From Pedobacter punctiformis (lineage in GTDB: Bacteria > Bacteroidota > Bacteroidia > Sphingobacteriales > Sphingobacteriaceae), in the NCBI RefSeq assembly GCF_027213715.1, contig NZ_JAPWGM010000002.1:372001-436000 (forward strand): DNA of 64,000 nucleotides, read 5' to 3'. The translations under genes were made by a program, and so were the position numbers. Shown piece by piece: positions 18,625 through 27,245 of the stretch. The stretch's first letter is position 1. Each line of letters opens with the position of its first letter. The notes below the pieces were generated by a model, which was not told the DNA's origin, did not search any database, and was given only the letters and a program-made list of their open reading frames with translations.

Positions 18625-19233
18625 TTATAAAAAACGATCCATTTCTATAGAATCATTTTTTATGATTTTACCTTTTTTAAGCTGTATAATTTGCTTTGCA
18701 GCCAATAACTTTACTTCTCTGATCACTGTTTCTACACGAAGCCCGGTCATATCTGCCAGTTCCTGACGGGTTACGTTTAAAGGCTGTCCGGCCGGAACAT
18801 CAGCAATTAAATAGTTAATAATGGTTAATAAGCGGTGTTCTGCCTTTTCATTTGCAAGTTCTTCCAGCATCATCGATTTATAAAAGAGGCGGTTACTCAG
18901 TACCTTTATTAAATCCATACTAAAATCCGGATCGTTTTTAAGCAGGTCGAAAAACGCATCTTTGTTTACCGCAATCAGCTGGCTATCTTTATTGGTAACG
19001 GTGTACGCGAGATAAGGCCGGTTAATCAATAAAGCTGGTTCGCCAAAATATTGACCGGATTTAAAAATACCCTGTATAAATTCTTTTCCCTCATCGCTTA
19101 CGGTAACCATTCTAATCTCGCCCGATTTGATAAAGTAAACAAACCTGGGTTGCATACCAGGTTCGTAAATTATGGTATCCTTTAAATATTCTTTAACCTG
19201 AAAACCTTGATCTATTAATTTTTTAATGTACAT
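18625..19233 (-). CDS. Crp/Fnr family transcriptional regulator
   Basis: Regulator of 202 residues. A cyclic-nucleotide-binding-type beta-roll occupies residues about 10-115 (YEPGMQPRFVYFIKSGEIRM, GQYFGEPALL). A C-terminal winged helix-turn-helix is at about 150-190 (VTRQELADMTGLRVETVIREVKLLAAKQII). There is no cysteine set for an Fnr-type Fe-S cluster. It shares direction with the DUF983/YeeE genes downstream after a 270-base gap and may control them (inference). The ligand is unknown. Confidence 0.88.
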   Translation of the reverse strand: MYIKKLIDQGFQVKEYLKDTIIYEPGMQPRFVYFIKSGEIRMVTVSDEGKEFIQGIFKSGQYFGEPALLINRPYLAYTVTNKDSQLIAVNKDAFFDLLKNDPDFSMDLIKVLSNRLFYKSMMLEELANEKAEHRLLTIINYLIADVPAGQPLNVTRQELADMTGLRVETVIREVKLLAAKQIIQLKKGKIIKNDSIEMDRFL

Positions 19234-19288
19234 TTTAGTCTGCAGTTTTCAGTAATCGGCCTGGTTAAAACAATGAAAGAAATTTTAA

Positions 19289-20278
19289 CTAGTTATTTAA
19301 AGTTTCTTTCATTAAGCGGCTATAAAAATCTTTAAGGGTTAAACCCATCGCAGCCACTTGCTGTGGAATAAAACTGGTAGCCGTTTGCCCCGGAATGGTA
19401 TTAATTTCTATAAAGTAAAAATCACCCTCATCTCCCGTTAAAATAAAATCAATGCGCACCACGCCTCTGCAATTTAACCTTTTATATACTTCAGCAGCAA
19501 TTTGTGCTACCCTGTCTTTGGTTTCTTCCCGTATAAGTGCGGGTGTGGTTTCAGTGGCTACACCTGGGGTATATTTTGCTTCGAAATCGAAAAATTCTTT
19601 TGCTGTTTCAACTTCGGTTGGAGGTAAAACAACAATTTCTCCATCTAGCTTAGCTACACCAACGGTAAACTCACGTCCTTCTATAAACTCTTCAATTAAA
19701 ATTTGAGTATCCTCATTAAAAGCTTTGTCCAGTGCTGTTTCCAAATCGTCAGCATGTGTAACTTTACTCATTCCAATACTACTGCCCCCGTTATTAGGTT
19801 TTACAAAATAAGGAAGTTTTAAATCAGCCTTAATCTGATCAAGACTATAATTTCCATCTTTAAAAATCTGAACTGACTTAGCTGTATTTAAATTTTCAAT
19901 TCCAGTTACAATGGCTTTTGTATAACCTTTGTTCATCGTAATAGATGAAGTTAAGGCATCGCAGGTAGTATAAGGAATATTCAGCATATCGAAATAGCCC
20001 TGTAATTTACCATCCTCACCCGGAGAGCCATGAATGGCAATAAAAACACCGTCAAATTTAATTTTACGACCATCAAGCGTTAAAGAGAAATCGTTTTTAT
20101 CTATATCAATTTTAACCGAATCGGCAGGCTCATAAAACCAGCCTTTATCGTTCAGCATTATTTTGTATACCTCGTATAAATCAGTGTCAATATTTTGCGC
20201 AATCGTGGCCGCACTCTTTACCGATATTACCCATTCTCCAGTTGTACCGCCAGTTAACAATGCAATAGTTTTCTTCAT
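19289..20278 (-). CDS. ddl: D-alanine--D-alanine ligase
   Basis: ATP-grasp ligase of 329 residues that makes the D-Ala-D-Ala dipeptide for peptidoglycan. Motifs: IAIHGSPGEDGKLQGYFDMLNIPYTTC split around residue 80-105 (HGSPGEDG is the usual HGxxGEDG), KPNNGGSSIGM, EEFIEGREFTVG, and C-terminal FIEINTIPGQT for Mg2+ binding. Length is typical. The gene is divergent from the PASTA-mltG genes on the plus strand, forming an envelope-biosynthesis neighbourhood. Confidence 0.95.
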   Translation of the reverse strand: MKKTIALLTGGTTGEWVISVKSAATIAQNIDTDLYEVYKIMLNDKGWFYEPADSVKIDIDKNDFSLTLDGRKIKFDGVFIAIHGSPGEDGKLQGYFDMLNIPYTTCDALTSSITMNKGYTKAIVTGIENLNTAKSVQIFKDGNYSLDQIKADLKLPYFVKPNNGGSSIGMSKVTHADDLETALDKAFNEDTQILIEEFIEGREFTVGVAKLDGEIVVLPPTEVETAKEFFDFEAKYTPGVATETTPALIREETKDRVAQIAAEVYKRLNCRGVVRIDFILTGDEGDFYFIEINTIPGQTATSFIPQQVAAMGLTLKDFYSRLMKETLNN

Positions 20279-20452
20279 GTGGAAAATCCTTAATTATAAA
20301 TAGAATTGAATATAAATATATCCTCAAAAATATAAATATCTTTGCGCAATAATTAATTTTGAATGATAGAATTAATAAATGTTGAAATTATACGTTCATG
20401 GAGATAATGAATACGCTAACCTAAAAATCATTCATTCAATTATTAAAATAAC

Positions 20453-20460
20453 TACATTTG
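20453..20460 (+). promoter_or_regulatory. Probable -7 box for the PASTA-mltG operon
   Basis: TACATTTG matches TAnnTTTG and lies 33 bases upstream of the PASTA gene ATG. A second match, TATCTTTG, is at 20337-20344 further upstream. No TTTG is found at the ideal -33 position for either, so these are moderate calls. Confidence 0.45.
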
Positions 20461-20493
20461 AGTTTGTATGCTTAACCCCAGAATTTAAGATTC

Positions 20494-21264
20494 ATGTCTA
20501 AATTTATTGATTATTTAAAAACCAAATCTTTCAGAAACAACATATTAGCCGCTGTTTTTACTGTATTTGCATTGTTGCTGATTGCCTTTTTTAGCTTAAG
20601 ATATTACACCAAACACGGTGAAGGTTTAAATGTACCTTTGGTTAAGGGGCTTTCTTTTGAGCAGGCTGTTGCTAAACTTAAAGATGCGGGCCTAAAATAT
20701 GAAGTGGATTCTGTTTATATTATGGATCAGCCACCCGGTTTGGTTATTGATCAGGATCCTGATGCAAATACCTTTGTTAAGGATAACAGAACTGTTTATC
20801 TGACTATAAATACAGCTAAAACGCCGAATACCAAATTTCCGGATATCGGTTTTAAAACTTTAAGAGAGGCGGTAGCCATTATTGAAAGTGCGAGATTAAA
20901 ACTTGGAGATACTACCTATAAACCTGATGTGAGTAAAGACGTGGTTTTACAGGCTTCATTTGGTGGACAACCAATTCAGGCAGGTCAATCTTTACCTGTA
21001 GGTTCCCGTATTGATCTTGTTTTAGGCGATGGCCGTGGCAGTGAAGAAGTTGATATCCCTCAACTAGTAGGTTTAACCGTTGATGAGGCTAAATTTAGCT
21101 TAAAAGGCTCGATGCTTTCTTTAGGCAATATTATTTATGAAGGCGAAATTACAGATAGTGCCAATGCTGTAATTACCAAGCAAGACCCAATGCCGGCAGA
21201 TTCTTTAACCAAAGTTTCCATCGGCACCAGAATTAACATTACTTTATCTAACAAACAACAATAA
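20494..21264 (+). CDS. PASTA domain membrane protein
   Basis: Protein of 256 residues with a short cytoplasmic N-terminus, one transmembrane helix (about 16-37) and three PASTA repeats outside: VPLVKGLSFEQAVAKLKDAGL, then FPDIGFKTLREAVAIIESARL and IPQLVGLTVDEAKFSLKGSML. PASTA domains bind peptidoglycan stem/muropeptide. No kinase or transpeptidase domain is attached, so it may be a wall-sensing or anchoring subunit. mltG begins 18 bases downstream, suggesting a shared role in cell-wall remodelling. Confidence 0.9.
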   Translation: MSKFIDYLKTKSFRNNILAAVFTVFALLLIAFFSLRYYTKHGEGLNVPLVKGLSFEQAVAKLKDAGLKYEVDSVYIMDQPPGLVIDQDPDANTFVKDNRTVYLTINTAKTPNTKFPDIGFKTLREAVAIIESARLKLGDTTYKPDVSKDVVLQASFGGQPIQAGQSLPVGSRIDLVLGDGRGSEEVDIPQLVGLTVDEAKFSLKGSMLSLGNIIYEGEITDSANAVITKQDPMPADSLTKVSIGTRINITLSNKQQ

Positions 21265-21282
21265 TTACGCATTCGCATTCCA

Positions 21283-22338
21283 ATGACTGAAATAGAAAAT
21301 AAGAAACCTGGAGCAGGTAAAAAAGTAGCAATCATTATTGCTATTGTAGCCATTTTAATTGCAGGATATTTTGCCCTGAATTTTTATAAGCTTTACTTTT
21401 CTCCTAACGTAACCGAAAATCAAAAATACCTTTACATCAAAACAGGAAGTGATTACAACAATTTGCTTGATGTTTTAGACAAAAAAAATATTCTTAAAAA
21501 CCTACCCTCTTTTAAAGAAGCCGCGGGTAAAATGAATTTAGCCTCCAATTTAAAACCTGGTCGTTACCGCTTAAAAAATGGTATGACAAACCGTAGCCTG
21601 ATTAATTTGATAAAGGCAGGAAACCAGGATCCGGTTAAACTTAAATTTCAAAACATCCGTAAGAAAGAGAATTTTGCCGCTTATTTAGCCAATAATTTAG
21701 AGCCTGATTCTTTAAGTTTCATTAGTGTTTTAGATTCTACAGCATTGATTAGTAAATATGGTTTTAACCAGGATAATATTTACGCAATGTTTGTACCGAA
21801 CACGTATGAAATGTACTGGAATGTTTCTCCAACAGATTTTTTTGAACGTATGCATAAAGAATATGAGAAATTCTGGACTGCAGAACGCAAACAAAAGGCA
21901 GCAAGTCTTAACTTAACCCCAATACAAGTTCATATTTTAGCTTCTATAGTAGATGCAGAGGCACTTTACGATAAAGAAATGCCAATTATTGCTGGTTTAT
22001 ATTTGAACCGCTTAAACAAAGGAATTTTATTACAGGCAGATCCTACCGTGATTTTTGCCAATAACGATTTTACCGTTAAAAGGGTTACCGGAAAATTATT
22101 ACAGGTACAATCACTATACAACACTTATAAATATGCAGGCTTACCTCCGGGACCAATCATGATGCCAAGCATTAACGCGATTGATGCTGTTTTAAACCGC
22201 GACAACAATAAATATATTTACATGTGTGCTAAAGATGATTTTTCGGGTTACCACAACTTTGCTGAAACTAAGGAACAACACGAAATTAACGCAAAAAAAT
22301 ACCGCGACGCTTTAAATAAAAGAAACATCTTTAAATAA
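21283..22338 (+). CDS. mltG: Endolytic murein transglycosylase MltG
   Basis: Inner-membrane lytic transglycosylase of the YceG family, 351 residues. One N-terminal helix (about residues 14-34) is followed by the LysM-like subdomain and the YceG catalytic domain. The catalytic Glu lies in ASIVDAEALYDKEMPIIAGLYLNRL, and LLQADPTVIFA and GLPPGPIMMPSINAIDAVL are further family motifs. It cuts nascent glycan strands to end synthesis. The stop overlaps the next gene start by one base (TAATG), indicating coupling to the thioesterase gene. Confidence 0.94.
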   Translation: MTEIENKKPGAGKKVAIIIAIVAILIAGYFALNFYKLYFSPNVTENQKYLYIKTGSDYNNLLDVLDKKNILKNLPSFKEAAGKMNLASNLKPGRYRLKNGMTNRSLINLIKAGNQDPVKLKFQNIRKKENFAAYLANNLEPDSLSFISVLDSTALISKYGFNQDNIYAMFVPNTYEMYWNVSPTDFFERMHKEYEKFWTAERKQKAASLNLTPIQVHILASIVDAEALYDKEMPIIAGLYLNRLNKGILLQADPTVIFANNDFTVKRVTGKLLQVQSLYNTYKYAGLPPGPIMMPSINAIDAVLNRDNNKYIYMCAKDDFSGYHNFAETKEQHEINAKKYRDALNKRNIFK

Positions 22339-22748
22339 TGTTTGTACACGAAACTAAAGTTAAAGTGCGCTATGCTGAAACCGACCAAATGGGTGTGGTT
22401 CATCATGCAAACTATGCACTTTACTATGAACTTGCCAGAACGGAATGTTTTGAGGCCTGCTCCGGTATAACATACGCTTCAATGGAAGCCGACGGAGTAA
22501 TGTTACCCATTTTAGAATTACAATCGAAATATTTAAAACCTGCATTGTACAATCAGGTTTTAACCGTAAAATCTATTGTTAAGGAATTACCAACCGTACG
22601 TTTAAAAGTTGATTATGAGATCTATAATGAAGAGAATCAACTGATAAACATTGGCCATACTACATTGGTTTTTGTAGACAGAGAAACGAGAAAACCCTGC
22701 CACCCACCAAAAAATTTTATGGATGGGGTAAATCAGTACTTTATATAA
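22338..22748 (+). CDS. Acyl-CoA thioesterase, YbgC/4HBT family
   Basis: Single hot-dog-fold domain of 136 residues. The YbgC-type active site appears as VRYAETDQMGVVHHANYALYYE with the catalytic Asp at about residue 16. It hydrolyses acyl-CoA or acyl-ACP; in many bacteria YbgC links to Tol-Pal and phospholipid turnover. It overlaps mltG by one base and is followed 6 bases later by a BrkB-family gene, so it belongs to an envelope operon. Confidence 0.9.
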   Translation: MFVHETKVKVRYAETDQMGVVHHANYALYYELARTECFEACSGITYASMEADGVMLPILELQSKYLKPALYNQVLTVKSIVKELPTVRLKVDYEIYNEENQLINIGHTTLVFVDRETRKPCHPPKNFMDGVNQYFI

Positions 22749-22754
22749 TTTTAC

Positions 22755-23744
22755 ATGGAATGGTTACACCGGCAATTATTAAGATTTAAGCTCTATTCTA
22801 AATTTATCGAATGGACTAAAGTCTGCGTTTTGCCAGGCTTTAGCCCCCTGCCCCTTTATACCGTAGCAACTTTCTTTTTTAGAGAAATAAAAAAAGAGTC
22901 ACTGGTAAATAAATCATCTTCTCTGGCTTATAGTTTTATGCTGGCCATTTTTCCGGGAATTATCTTTTTATTTACCCTGATTCCATTTATTCCAATCAAG
23001 CATTTCCAGGATCAGTTATTAGGTTTAATTGAACTTGTGTTGCCGCATAATGCTTTTGATGCTTTTGAAGCGACTTTAAAAGACATTATCAAAAAGCAAA
23101 ACAGCCGTTTACTATCTTTTGGTTTTGTTTCTGCCCTATTTTTTGCTACAAATGGCGTTAAAAACTTAATGAAGGCATTTAATAAGTCATCGTTAGTGAT
23201 TGAAACCCGAAGCTGGTTAAAACAACGTTTAATTGCCTTAATTTTAACAACCGTTATTTGCTTTTCCATCATTATCTGTATTAGTGCAATGGCACTTGGA
23301 GAGGTTTTATTAAGGTACATTCAGGACGAGCTTCACATTAAGGATAGTTTGGCCGTGTACGCCATACAATTAACCCGCTGGACCATTTTAGCTGCTTTGT
23401 ATTTCATGACCATTTCAATTCTTTACAGATACGGCCCTTCACACGCAAAAAAATGGAAACTTTTTAGTGCAGGTTCCTGGCTGGCTACTATTCTTGCTTT
23501 TTTAACCATCTGGGGGTTTTCCTTCTACATTAATAATTTCGGTTCTTACAATAAAGTTTATGGCTCGATTGGAACTTTAATTGTCATTATGATCTGGCTT
23601 TATTTAAATTCTTTGATCTTATTAATCGGATTTGAGCTTAATGCAAGCGTTGATGTAAGCAAAAGAAGCGTTAAAATTATCCGTCCAAACTTCAATTTAT
23701 TTAAAAAATCTGCCCGGATTGAGGAGAATTTAAGGAAGGATTAA
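22755..23744 (+). CDS. YihY/BrkB family inner membrane protein
   Basis: Protein of 329 residues with about six hydrophobic segments. The SSSLAYSFMLAIFPGIIFLFTLIPFIP region split around residues 54-80, the central RYGPSHAKKWKLFSAGSWLATILAFL and the NFGSYNKVYGSIGTLIVIMIWLYLNSLILLIGFELNA end are characteristic of this family. Its function is not established, although it was once mislabelled ribonuclease BN; recent work points to lipid transport roles in some members. Last protein gene before tRNA-Ser. Confidence 0.9.
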   Translation: MEWLHRQLLRFKLYSKFIEWTKVCVLPGFSPLPLYTVATFFFREIKKESLVNKSSSLAYSFMLAIFPGIIFLFTLIPFIPIKHFQDQLLGLIELVLPHNAFDAFEATLKDIIKKQNSRLLSFGFVSALFFATNGVKNLMKAFNKSSLVIETRSWLKQRLIALILTTVICFSIIICISAMALGEVLLRYIQDELHIKDSLAVYAIQLTRWTILAALYFMTISILYRYGPSHAKKWKLFSAGSWLATILAFLTIWGFSFYINNFGSYNKVYGSIGTLIVIMIWLYLNSLILLIGFELNASVDVSKRSVKIIRPNFNLFKKSARIEENLRKD

Positions 23745-23804
23745 AATTTTTCTTCCTCTGTGTTAAGCAATTATCAATTTAACATAAAAAAATATAGATC
23801 ACGG

Positions 23805-23835
23805 TTTGCAGTTCTGATCGGAATTTGTACTTTTG
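23805..23835 (+). promoter_or_regulatory. Promoter of tRNA-Ser, TTTG-N19-TAnnTTTG
   Basis: TTTG at 23805-23808 and TACTTTTG at 23828-23835 are separated by exactly 19 bases, matching the Bacteroidota housekeeping promoter consensus. The mature tRNA begins 6 bases after the -7 box. Confidence 0.85.
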
Positions 23836-23840
23836 CCGAT

Positions 23841-23925
23841 GGAAAGCTGGCAGAGTGGTCGAATGCGGCAGTCTTGAAAACTGTTGACTGTAACAGGTCC
23901 GGGGGTTCGAATCCCTCGCTTTCCG
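23841..23925 (+). tRNA. tRNA-Ser (anticodon UGA)
   Basis: 85-base class II tRNA. Acceptor arm GGAAAGC (23841-23847) pairs with GCTTTCC (23918-23924), discriminator G at 23925. Anticodon loop CTTGAAA closed by CAGT/ACTG gives anticodon TGA at 23875-23877. T arm GGGGG-TTCGAAT-CCCTC. A long variable arm (TGACTGTAACAGGTCCG region) marks it as serine. CCA is not encoded. Confidence 0.95.
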
Positions 23926-23933
23926 CAAAAGCC

Positions 23934-23969
23934 AAATGGCACCATTGACAGACAAATGGTGCCATTTTT
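23934..23969 (+). terminator. Terminator of tRNA-Ser
   Basis: AAATGGCACCATT (23934-23946) pairs with AATGGTGCCATTT (23955-23967) around a short loop and is followed by TTTA. It starts 9 bases after the tRNA. The remaining 200 bases up to the SDR gene show no gene or repeat that I can recognise. Confidence 0.85.
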
Positions 23970-24175
23970 ATATTTATTCTATAAGTTGCAAATCTTAGCA
24001 GTCTATTGAAAAATATAGGTCTTCATTTCTCATGCTTAAATGATTTTAAACGCTTGTTCACAGGATAACAGATTACTGTTTTTGGCTCTTTTTTAATTCG
24101 AAAAGAGAACCTCTTAAATATAATTTTTTGATAATTTGTGATTTGATTTATCAGCGCTATGCAATTCACAATTCA

Positions 24176-24913
24176 TTACCAAGGTATTTCTCCCGTTTCG
24201 GGATTATTTTCTTCACTAAAGAATTTTCCGGTCGGTCCGTCTTTGTCAATTAAGGCATATTTTACAATTCGCTTTCCGGCATCCTCTATAGATCCAGTTC
24301 CTCTATGACCGTTGAAATCGGTTTTTGTAAATCCCGGGCAAACAGCATTTATTTTAAAGTTACTATCCTTTAACTCATACGCCAAAACAACGGTATACAT
24401 ATTCATTGCTGATTTGGAAGAAAGATAAACCGCTGCTTTGTAGTCATAATACTTATATGAAGGATCGCTGTGCAAAGTAATTGAACCTTGACTTGAAGTT
24501 ACATTTACAATACGGGGGTCAGAAGATTTTTTCAATAAATCAATAAATGCCTGTGTAACCCTTACAACCCCATAAACATTTACATCGTATGCAGCTTTGA
24601 ACTGGTCTATGGTAGAATCAAGTGCCATCTGTGGATAACCACCAAAAATACCTGCATTATTGATGAGTATGTCCAGCGTTTTTGTTTTCTTACCCATTGT
24701 TGTACGGGCATGTTTTACAGATTCATCATCTGTAATATCAAGCTGAATAGCCTCTACATTGCTTAGTCCTTCCGTCTTTAATTTATTCACTGCTGCTATA
24801 CCGTTTTCTAAACTGCGACTGCCGAGATAAACGTAAATTCCTTTTTGAGCAAGTTGCCGTGCAACTTCAAAGCCAATACTTTTGTTAGCTCCTGTTATTA
24901 ACGCTGATTTCAT
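24176..24913 (-). CDS. SDR family NAD(P)-dependent oxidoreductase (carbonyl-reductase type)
   Basis: Classical short-chain dehydrogenase of 245 residues. Cofactor motif TGANKSIGFEVARQL (TGxxxxIG), NNAG (NNAGIFGG), catalytic Ser in VNVTSSQG and YLSSK as the YxxxK pair, and PGFTKTDF after the active site. These match carbonyl reductase-like SDRs with NADP preference suggested by the GSRS segment after beta-2. An AraC-family gene lies 71 bases upstream on the same strand and probably regulates it. Substrate unknown. Confidence 0.88.
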   Translation of the reverse strand: MKSALITGANKSIGFEVARQLAQKGIYVYLGSRSLENGIAAVNKLKTEGLSNVEAIQLDITDDESVKHARTTMGKKTKTLDILINNAGIFGGYPQMALDSTIDQFKAAYDVNVYGVVRVTQAFIDLLKKSSDPRIVNVTSSQGSITLHSDPSYKYYDYKAAVYLSSKSAMNMYTVVLAYELKDSNFKINAVCPGFTKTDFNGHRGTGSIEDAGKRIVKYALIDKDGPTGKFFSEENNPETGEIPW

Positions 24914-24984
24914 TTTTTATTTGTTTAAATTAATGAAGCAAAAGTAGATAGCTGAAAAATAGAGGAGATGGACAAATCAATTTA

Positions 24985-25857
24985 TTATCTTGACGAATCT
25001 TGCTGGGCTTCCAAAAAATCACTTACGCTTTTCCCTGTACATTTTTTGAAAAATCTTGAAAAGTAATCAGGATCATTAAACCCCAATTCGTAAGCTAATT
25101 CTTTTACAGAAAGAGGAGAATACTGTAATTTTCGCTGTGCTTCAATGATTAACCGGCTAGTGAAAAAATCTTTAGGCGAAACTCCCGAATATTCTTTTAC
25201 AATTCTATATAAACTGTTTGTGGTTAAAGCCAGTTTTTCGGCTATTGCATTTACAGAAGGCTGCTCTGTAAGATGAGTTTCCACCATTAATTTGAACTCA
25301 ATGAACTTTGAAAGATTGGTATTTAGAATATTTACAGGTTCTGTATTTTTGAAATAAGCGCTATTTAACTCTGCTAATAGAGTGTTCAGGTAAGCTAATG
25401 TTATTTCTATATCGGTAGGATTTTCGTCTATATGAAGGATCTGATTTAAAATTTCAAAAACTTTTCTTACTCTTTCTCTTCTAATAGGATCAAAAATTAT
25501 AATCTGTGAGTTTAAAGGATTGACCAAAAAAGGAAATTGTTGTGGTAGCAGTGCTAATGTATTTTCATCAAATAATAATTTGAAATATTTAAGATCAGTA
25601 GTTTTAGGTGGAGGTACAAATACCTGATTAGGCATTGCAAAAAGCAAATGACCGTTAGTAAGAGTGATATCCTTTAAATCCAAATTGTATGTAATAGAAC
25701 CGCTCTCAACCAGCATTATAAAATAAGAAGTCAGCCTACGGGGTTGTAAGAGCTTTTGCTGCATATCAGCAGAAAGATAAGGACTGTTGTTCGAGACAAT
25801 CTTTACACTCAATTTACCTTGCTTTAAATTGTTGGATTTTTCGTTTTGTTCCCGCAT
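24985..25857 (-). CDS. AraC family transcriptional regulator
   Basis: Regulator of 290 residues. The N-terminal cupin-like sensing region (about 35-160) is followed by a two-HTH AraC domain in the last 100 residues: PSVNAIAEKLALTTNSLYRIVKEYSG and the signature LAYELGFNDPDYFSRFFKKCTGKSVSDF. It is oriented toward the SDR gene immediately downstream and is divergent from a second AraC gene across a 423-base gap. The effector is unknown. Confidence 0.88.
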   Translation of the reverse strand: MREQNEKSNNLKQGKLSVKIVSNNSPYLSADMQQKLLQPRRLTSYFIMLVESGSITYNLDLKDITLTNGHLLFAMPNQVFVPPPKTTDLKYFKLLFDENTLALLPQQFPFLVNPLNSQIIIFDPIRRERVRKVFEILNQILHIDENPTDIEITLAYLNTLLAELNSAYFKNTEPVNILNTNLSKFIEFKLMVETHLTEQPSVNAIAEKLALTTNSLYRIVKEYSGVSPKDFFTSRLIIEAQRKLQYSPLSVKELAYELGFNDPDYFSRFFKKCTGKSVSDFLEAQQDSSR

Positions 25858-26280
25858 ATTGTCTGTTCAGATTTAGTAATATGCCTTTTAAAATGTAAGC
25901 AAAGAAAAACAGTATTAAAACATATTTTAAAGGCTTTTTATTACGGGGCAAATTTAACTATAATATTTTCAATGAATTCAGCTCTTATATTGAAACCAAA
26001 ATTTGGATTCATTGATGGCATTTAAAAATAATGATATTAAGTGTTCGACCGTAATCCCTTTCAGTCCGCAAGAGAAATTTTTCTTTGAATATCAATAATT
26101 TATAAAAAAACTAACATTAATCGAAAGTCCTTTAAAATTACTTTTTAAAGGACAATCCCATTCAGGCACCTTGTTTAAAATAGCTTATTGTCCTAAATTA
26201 TAACCCCCAGAAATTTTCGGCACATTTATATACAAGATAAATATACTGTAATCTATACTACCCCGTAAAATCGGGATATT
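25858..26280. other. Long intergenic region between divergent AraC genes
   Basis: A very AT-rich gap of about 420 bases without a convincing gene. It holds a perfect 11-bp inverted repeat, GTCCTTTAAAA (26127-26137) with TTTTAAAGGAC (26143-26153), and a looser pair of related arms near 25882-25935 (GCCTTTTAAAATG and ATTTTAAAGGC). The shared CTTTAAA cores could be regulator sites or decayed palindromic repeats. Confidence 0.4.
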
Positions 26281-26325
26281 ATGTATGAACTCTTATTTTT
26301 ATTTAAAATTCGGTTACTTTGCATA

Positions 26326-27189
26326 ATGCTATTTCGTTTTCCACCAACGGCTCCGATTATAAATGACCATACCTTTTTATATAGCGAGTCACAAACATTT
26401 GCAAAGCTAAAAATCGAATCTAAAGCTGGAAAAAGAACTGTCTTTATGTCTGAACATACTCTTATCTTTGTAATGAGTGGAATAAAGCTTTTGCATTTTT
26501 CAAACCAAACCTTAAAAATCACTCCCGATAATGTTTTCCTTTTAAAGAAAGGAATATATGTAATGGCAGAATACATTCAGGAAGGATTGACTTTCGAAGC
26601 GCTCATGATATTCCTATCTGAAAACATTTTAAAATCCTTTATATCAAAACCGAATAAATACATGGGCTTAAACAAAAGCGATCCGTGTATAGTCTTTCCA
26701 GTCAACCCCCTTATTCAGGATTTCAAAATTCAATTTCGACAATATTTTGAACACCCTTTATTCAATTATGAACAACTAATTCAACTGAAACAGATGGAGA
26801 TTCTTACTCTTCTGCTTGCTTCAGGTTATAAAGAACAAACATTAGCTTTTATTGATTCTGCAGTTAGCAAGAATCTGCAAGATATGGATTCTGTACTACA
26901 GGAATATATGTTACAGCCCATTACCATTGCCGAACTTGCCAACCTCTGCAATAGAAGTCTGGCTACTTTTAAAAGGGATTTTAAAAAGCAATATCATACC
27001 TCGCCAAGAGTATATATCAATAAGCACCGGTTACGCCATGCCAGAATGCTGTTGGAGAATACGGATAAACAAATTTCTGAAATATCTACTGATTGTGCCT
27101 TTGAAAGCACTTCCTATTTTATTCGAATCTTTAAACAGGAGTTTGGTCTTACCCCTCAAAAAATGAGAGCCAAAATTACCATTGAATGA
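26326..27189 (+). CDS. AraC family transcriptional regulator
   Basis: Regulator of about 287 residues. The C-terminal AraC domain is clear: ITIAELANLCNRSLATFKRDFKKQY and ISTDCAFESTSYFIRIFKQEFGLTPQKMR. The N-terminal part (LIFVMSGIKLLHF, ITPDNVFLLKKGIYVMAEY) resembles the ExsA-like subgroup. An ATG at 26281 would add 15 hydrophobic residues unlike the family; a TTACTTTG box (26314-26321) lies just before the ATG at 26326, so that start is preferred, though not certain. It reads toward an SDR-like gene 56 bases downstream, mirroring the AraC-SDR pair on the other strand. Confidence 0.83.
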   Translation: MLFRFPPTAPIINDHTFLYSESQTFAKLKIESKAGKRTVFMSEHTLIFVMSGIKLLHFSNQTLKITPDNVFLLKKGIYVMAEYIQEGLTFEALMIFLSENILKSFISKPNKYMGLNKSDPCIVFPVNPLIQDFKIQFRQYFEHPLFNYEQLIQLKQMEILTLLLASGYKEQTLAFIDSAVSKNLQDMDSVLQEYMLQPITIAELANLCNRSLATFKRDFKKQYHTSPRVYINKHRLRHARMLLENTDKQISEISTDCAFESTSYFIRIFKQEFGLTPQKMRAKITIE

Positions 27190-27245
27190 GCCATTAGAAA
27201 TATTCTACGGAAACAAACTGCCTTAATTTTGTTAAAAAAACAAAT

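Noticed and set aside
20337-20493. Short leader peptide upstream of the PASTA gene
   Set aside because: A 14-codon frame exists after a TATCTTTG box, but it has no regulatory codon pattern and no supporting hairpins.
23760-23965. Short open frames on both strands over the tRNA-Ser gene
   Set aside because: They overlap the tRNA and its promoter; the residues simply translate tRNA sequence.
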